A stretch of 64,000 nt of DNA from Flammeovirgaceae bacterium UBA5585 (GTDB taxonomy: Bacteria; Bacteroidota; Bacteroidia; Cytophagales; Cyclobacteriaceae): positions 119,137-183,136 of the forward strand of contig DILT01000018.1 of the NCBI GenBank assembly GCA_002425185.1, in the 5' to 3' direction. The notes beneath the pieces were generated by a model. That model saw nothing but the letters and a program-made list of their open reading frames with translations. It did no database searches and was not told the DNA's origin. Below, piece by piece: positions 60,967 through 64,000 of this stretch; within the stretch, counting starts at the first letter, position 1; the number at the start of each line of letters is the position of its first letter. The position numbers and the translations under genes are program-made.

Positions 60967-61038
60967 TTTACCGCAGAGGTGCTAAGACGCTAAGTTTTGA
61001 ACTTTAATTCCTCTGCGTCTCCGCGTCTTTGCGGTAAT
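60967..61038. repeat. Inverted repeat of the ACCGCAGAGG type
   Basis: TTTACCGCAGAGGTGCTAAG (60967-60986, continuing ACGCTAAG) faces CCTCTGCGTCTCCGCGTCTT (61010-61029, ending TGCGGTAA), forming a long imperfect hairpin. This CCGCAGAGGCGC-type element is a well-known interspersed repeat in Bacteroidota and other groups. It lies between the GH130-like gene and mnmA. Confidence 0.75.
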
Positions 61039-61049
61039 GTATTTCTGGG

Positions 61050-62225
61050 TCAACTAATAACTCCGGATCCAATCAACTCATCACCTTCATACCATGCAGC
61101 AAACTGGCCGGGGGTAATGGCTTTTTGCGGTCGTTCGAAAATGATATACAGCCCTTCTTCTTTTTTATGGAGTATGCAAGGCTCAAGCGGCTGGCGGTAA
61201 CGAATGCGTGCGAGGAACCTTTTCGATTCACCAACAGATAATTTCAAATCTTCACGAATCCAATGCTCATCTTCATTGGGTATAAATAAACCCTTGCGGT
61301 ACAATCCGGGGTGATCTTCACCCATTCCCATGTACAAAATGTTGTGCTCGGTATCGGTACCAATCACAAACAACGGCTTGGGTTGCCCGCCAATGTTCAA
61401 CCCTTTACGCTGACCGATGGTATAGAAATGTGCTCCGTTGTGTTCGCCCACCACTTCACCTTCACTTTGTTGATAAACATAAGGTTTTGTCAAGGAAAAC
61501 AAATCGTCCATCGACTGGCCGTTGCTGTAGGTCTTTGCAGTTTCCGGAATAACAATGGCTTTCCCTTTTTTGGGTTGCAGGCGTTGCTGCAGAAAATCGG
61601 GGAGGTGTACTTTGCCAACGAAACACAAGCCTTGTGAATCTTTTTTGTTCGCAGTGGTCAGTCCGGCTTTCGTGGCGATTTCACGCACTTCCGGTTTTAA
61701 TAATTCGCCTACCGGAAAGAGCGCTTTCGACAATTGCTCCTGCGTAAGCTGACAAAGAAAATAGCTTTGATCTTTATTCGGGTCTTTTCCGGCCAGCAAG
61801 CGATAAACTTTTTTGCCGTTTACTTCAATTTCTTCCCTGCGGGCATAATGTCCGGTGGCCACGTAATCCGCGCCAAGCTTAAGGGCAGCCTTTAAAAAAA
61901 TATCAAACTTGATTTCACGATTGCAGAGTACATCCGGGTTGGGCGTGCGTCCGGCCTGGTATTCAGCAAACATGTAATCGACAATGCGCTCTTTATATTC
62001 TTTACTGAGATCAATGGCTTGAAAGGGAATACCAAGATGTTGCGCCACAATCATGGCATCGTTGCTGTCGTCAAGCCAGGGGCATTCGTTGGAAATCGTT
62101 ACCGAGTCGTCATGCCAGTTTTTCATGAACATGCCGATAACCTCATAGCCCTGCTCTTTTAATAAAAAAGCCGCTACGCTGGAATCAACACCACCTGATA
62201 AACCGACTACAACTCTTGATTTCAT
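61050..62225 (-). CDS. mnmA: tRNA-specific 2-thiouridylase
   Basis: A 391-residue enzyme that thiolates U34 in tRNA for Lys, Glu and Gln. The PP-loop GLSGGVDSSVAAFLL is at residues 8-22. The catalytic cysteines are Cys101 (PDVLCNREIKFD) and Cys201 (GLCFVGKV). AWLDDSNDAMIVAQHL-like CPWLDDSNDA matches the family. Length is usual. It is followed by the TlpA-type lipoprotein on the same strand upstream, separated by the TAG repeat. Confidence 0.97.
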   Translation of the reverse strand: MKSRVVVGLSGGVDSSVAAFLLKEQGYEVIGMFMKNWHDDSVTISNECPWLDDSNDAMIVAQHLGIPFQAIDLSKEYKERIVDYMFAEYQAGRTPNPDVLCNREIKFDIFLKAALKLGADYVATGHYARREEIEVNGKKVYRLLAGKDPNKDQSYFLCQLTQEQLSKALFPVGELLKPEVREIATKAGLTTANKKDSQGLCFVGKVHLPDFLQQRLQPKKGKAIVIPETAKTYSNGQSMDDLFSLTKPYVYQQSEGEVVGEHNGAHFYTIGQRKGLNIGGQPKPLFVIGTDTEHNILYMGMGEDHPGLYRKGLFIPNEDEHWIREDLKLSVGESKRFLARIRYRQPLEPCILHKKEEGLYIIFERPQKAITPGQFAAWYEGDELIGSGVIS

Positions 62226-62239
62226 CTCAATTTTAAGTT

Positions 62240-62297
62240 ACTAGCCTCTAGCTATGAGCCACTAGCTTGTGACTCGTAGCTGGCAGCTAGCGGCTAT
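62240..62297. repeat. Inverted repeat of CTAGC words overlapping the TlpA-like stop
   Basis: Words ACTAGCCTCTAGCTATGAGC and CTAGCTTGTGACTCGTAGC with TGGCAGCTAGCGGC form a hairpin-like array. The stop codon of the TlpA-type gene (62287-62289) lies inside the right arm, so the element has been accepted at the very end of a coding sequence. Confidence 0.6.
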
Positions 62298-63492
62298 TTA
62301 ATAACATATTAACCACTTCATTAAACCGTTCCTGCTGTTGTTCATAGTAAACACCTGTTCCTGGTCCGGAAAAACCGGTATGAATGTGTTTTACTTGTCC
62401 GTCTTTCCCCACAAAGATAGTAGTTGGAAAAGCAATTACCCGATTGAGTGCTGGGAGCGTTTCGCTGGCATTGGCGTTGGTTCCTGCGATCAGAATGTCA
62501 TAGGGAACGTTTAGTTTCTCTTTCATTTTCTTAACCCTTCCGCTGGCGTAATCAAAATCAGCCTTTTGTTCATACGCCAACCCGATAATTTCAACACCCC
62601 GATCCTTGTTTTTAGGATACCATTCGGTTAGAAAACGGGTTTCGTCCATACAATTCGGGCACCACGATCCTAATATTTGCACAACCACAACCTTATCTTT
62701 AAAACGTTCATCTTGAAGGGAAACAGGTTTTCCATTCAAATTTGGAAAGGTGAATTCCAAGGTTGAGTATCCATCCTTTAGAAACGTAAGCGATTCGGAA
62801 GCAGGTGGTTTGGCCAAATCATCCTTTACGCCAGTCCATTTACGGTTCCGTGATTTTCCCAGCCAATGTATCCCCGAAAGGGTATCGCCCGATTTAACGG
62901 CATTGAAGATATAGAGGTGATTTCCGTCAAACCCGCTGAGCCAGAGTGTGTCGTTTACCACATTTCCTTCGAGGTAGCGGTAATCCCCGGTAGGGGTCAA
63001 AAATGTGCCTTCTGCGTAATTGCCTTTTTGGGTAATGATGCCCAGTGCATTAACCGTATTGGTTTCATTAAAAAGCTGCACGGCATATTTTCCGGAGAAA
63101 TCCACAACAGAAGCTGTGGTATCGGTTGGCGCAAACCGGTAGTCTGCTCCGTGCGTGGCCCTGAACGGAACGCGGTAATTATCAGCGTATTGAATGATGA
63201 AAAGCCCTTCCATTTCCCCTCCCTTTATGGCGGCTTTGAACACGGCATCAAAAATATGGACGTTCATGGTGATGGAATCAGCAGTTACTTCAACCTCATC
63301 CAAATAGAGTCTTTCCTGCCCATTTCTGATCCAGGCCACATACTGATCTTCCTTTTTCTCAAAGTCGAACGTAAAAGGCAACTCCTGACCCTGTAATTCA
63401 AGTACCGCACGCCAGGTGCCGGTGGAAATCCCTGTTTTTTCTGAACTGGAACAGGCCATAATCAGCAGTAAAATAACCGGTAAAAACCGCAT
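62287..63492 (-). CDS. TlpA-like thioredoxin-fold lipoprotein
   Basis: A 401-residue lipoprotein (MRFLPVILLLIMAC, lipid on Cys14). The N-terminal ~230 residues form a beta-rich domain of unknown fold (DFEKKEDQYVAWIRNGQE). The C-terminal redoxin domain has VVVQILGSWCPNCMDETRFL with the CPNC active site and ALNRVIAFPTTIFVGKDGQV (cis-Pro loop). Such fused TlpA lipoproteins are common in Bacteroidota and probably reduce disulfides in the periplasm. Its 3' end runs into the CTAGC repeat. Confidence 0.88.
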   Translation of the reverse strand: MRFLPVILLLIMACSSSEKTGISTGTWRAVLELQGQELPFTFDFEKKEDQYVAWIRNGQERLYLDEVEVTADSITMNVHIFDAVFKAAIKGGEMEGLFIIQYADNYRVPFRATHGADYRFAPTDTTASVVDFSGKYAVQLFNETNTVNALGIITQKGNYAEGTFLTPTGDYRYLEGNVVNDTLWLSGFDGNHLYIFNAVKSGDTLSGIHWLGKSRNRKWTGVKDDLAKPPASESLTFLKDGYSTLEFTFPNLNGKPVSLQDERFKDKVVVVQILGSWCPNCMDETRFLTEWYPKNKDRGVEIIGLAYEQKADFDYASGRVKKMKEKLNVPYDILIAGTNANASETLPALNRVIAFPTTIFVGKDGQVKHIHTGFSGPGTGVYYEQQQERFNEVVNMLLNSR

Positions 63493-63687
63493 AGAACGTA
63501 AGGTTAAAGGTTGAAAACAGGCTTTCGCCTGAAAATGTTCGCGTGCAAAGAACCCAAAATCCTTCGGATTTAGCTGAAAATCGTGTCAATTCTCATGTGG
63601 CTTTAGACTTGGACTGCCTTTTAAGGTCTTTTTCAGGAAGAATTTGCGACTTTTCTCTAAAGTAAATGAGATTGGAAAGAAAACTAC

Positions 63688-64000
63688 TCACGAATGCACC
63701 TTCAACAACCCATTCCTACGAAAATACTCTACCAGCTCAATTGAATTTGAAACATTGAGCCGTTTGATTAGGCGATGCCGGTAGGTTTCAGCTGTACGGA
63801 CAGTGATTTCTAGTTCTTTAGCGATTGATTCGCTGGAATGCCCTTGACTGAGTAGCTCAACCAGTCTTAACTCAGTCTCCGAAAAATCGAGGCCGAAAGA
63901 CACTTCCTTTTTAGCATCGATATACTCGCGCATTTTTGGGCAGATATAGCTTCTCCCCTTCATTACTGCCTGAATGGCCTTGACTAGTATCTCAGGATCG
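63688..64000 (-). CDS. Response regulator, NarL/FixJ family (5' end outside window)
   Basis: The frame is open to the window edge: DPEILVKAIQAVMKGRSYIC corresponds to the end of a receiver domain, so the ATG at 63963 is internal and only the C-terminal ~104 residues are present. The LuxR-type helix-turn-helix is at FSETELRLVELLSQGHSSES, KELEITVRTAETYRHRLIKR. Related regulators act with sensor kinases of the two-component type; the partner is not in the window. Confidence 0.85.
   Translation of the reverse strand, partial: DPEILVKAIQAVMKGRSYICPKMREYIDAKKEVSFGLDFSETELRLVELLSQGHSSESIAKELEITVRTAETYRHRLIKRLNVSNSIELVEYFRRNGLLKVHS

Overview
The window looks like chromosomal DNA of a free-living member of Bacteroidota, most likely order Cytophagales. 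The evidence is moderate GC, AT-rich promoters of the TTTG-N19/20-TAnnTTTG type, several TonB-dependent receptors with the Bacteroidota architecture, an Na+-NQR locus, TPR histidine kinases, and a high density of short intergenic inverted repeats of kinds common in this group. No rRNA, tRNA, CRISPR array, prophage or insertion sequence was seen. Both edges cut genes: an FtsX-type permease at the left and a NarL/FixJ response regulator at the right.

Region by region. 1-1339: end of an ABC permease with a His-rich extracytoplasmic stretch, plus a DUF3299-like exported protein. 1491-9247: a leftward run of enzyme genes (DLH-like hydrolase, cupin, alpha/beta hydrolase, SnoaL-like, CMD-like, carboxylesterase, barrel-like protein) diverging from an AraC regulator and an exported ABM-domain protein. 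Every product except the regulator carries a signal peptide or lipobox. 9303-11444: lipoprotein glycosidase, Doc-type toxin-antitoxin pair, frameshifted DUF4345 remnant. 11542-17101: a CxxC-containing TonB receptor, then a cobalamin riboswitch followed by a BtuB-like receptor and DUF5522. 17201-29385: mostly housekeeping (ettA, ispD, queA, recA, PhoB/PhoR-like pair, RluA-type synthase). 29435-32150: ribosomal and elongation-factor genes rplM-rpsI-rpsB-tsf with promoter and terminators. 32232-43542: JmjC-like hydroxylase, TPR and MASE1 histidine kinases, an ABC-F ATPase, amidohydrolase, ArfB-like hydrolase and small membrane proteins. 43763-46897: acyl-CoA dehydrogenase / APH-like kinase / SDR operon. 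47019-50352: Dabb protein, histidine kinase, STAS-like protein, lipoprotein serpin. 50500-54077: MATE exporter with a possible attenuator leader, hypotheticals, a small lipoprotein coupled to cmk. 54176-59419: nqrABCDE without nqrF, then DUF502. 59506-64000: tandem hairpin repeats, GH130-like lipoprotein, mnmA, TlpA-like lipoprotein and the partial regulator.

Most of the window is ordinary core genome. The parts most worth a second look are the all-exported enzyme operon next to AraC, the dehydrogenase-kinase-reductase trio that matches the composition of phosphorylation-dependent 4-hydroxyacyl-CoA catabolism, the leader peptide plus terminator ahead of the MATE gene, the NQR operon lacking subunit F, the exported serpin, and the multiple families of word-like inverted repeats between genes. 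No finding here can be proved novel from sequence reading alone.
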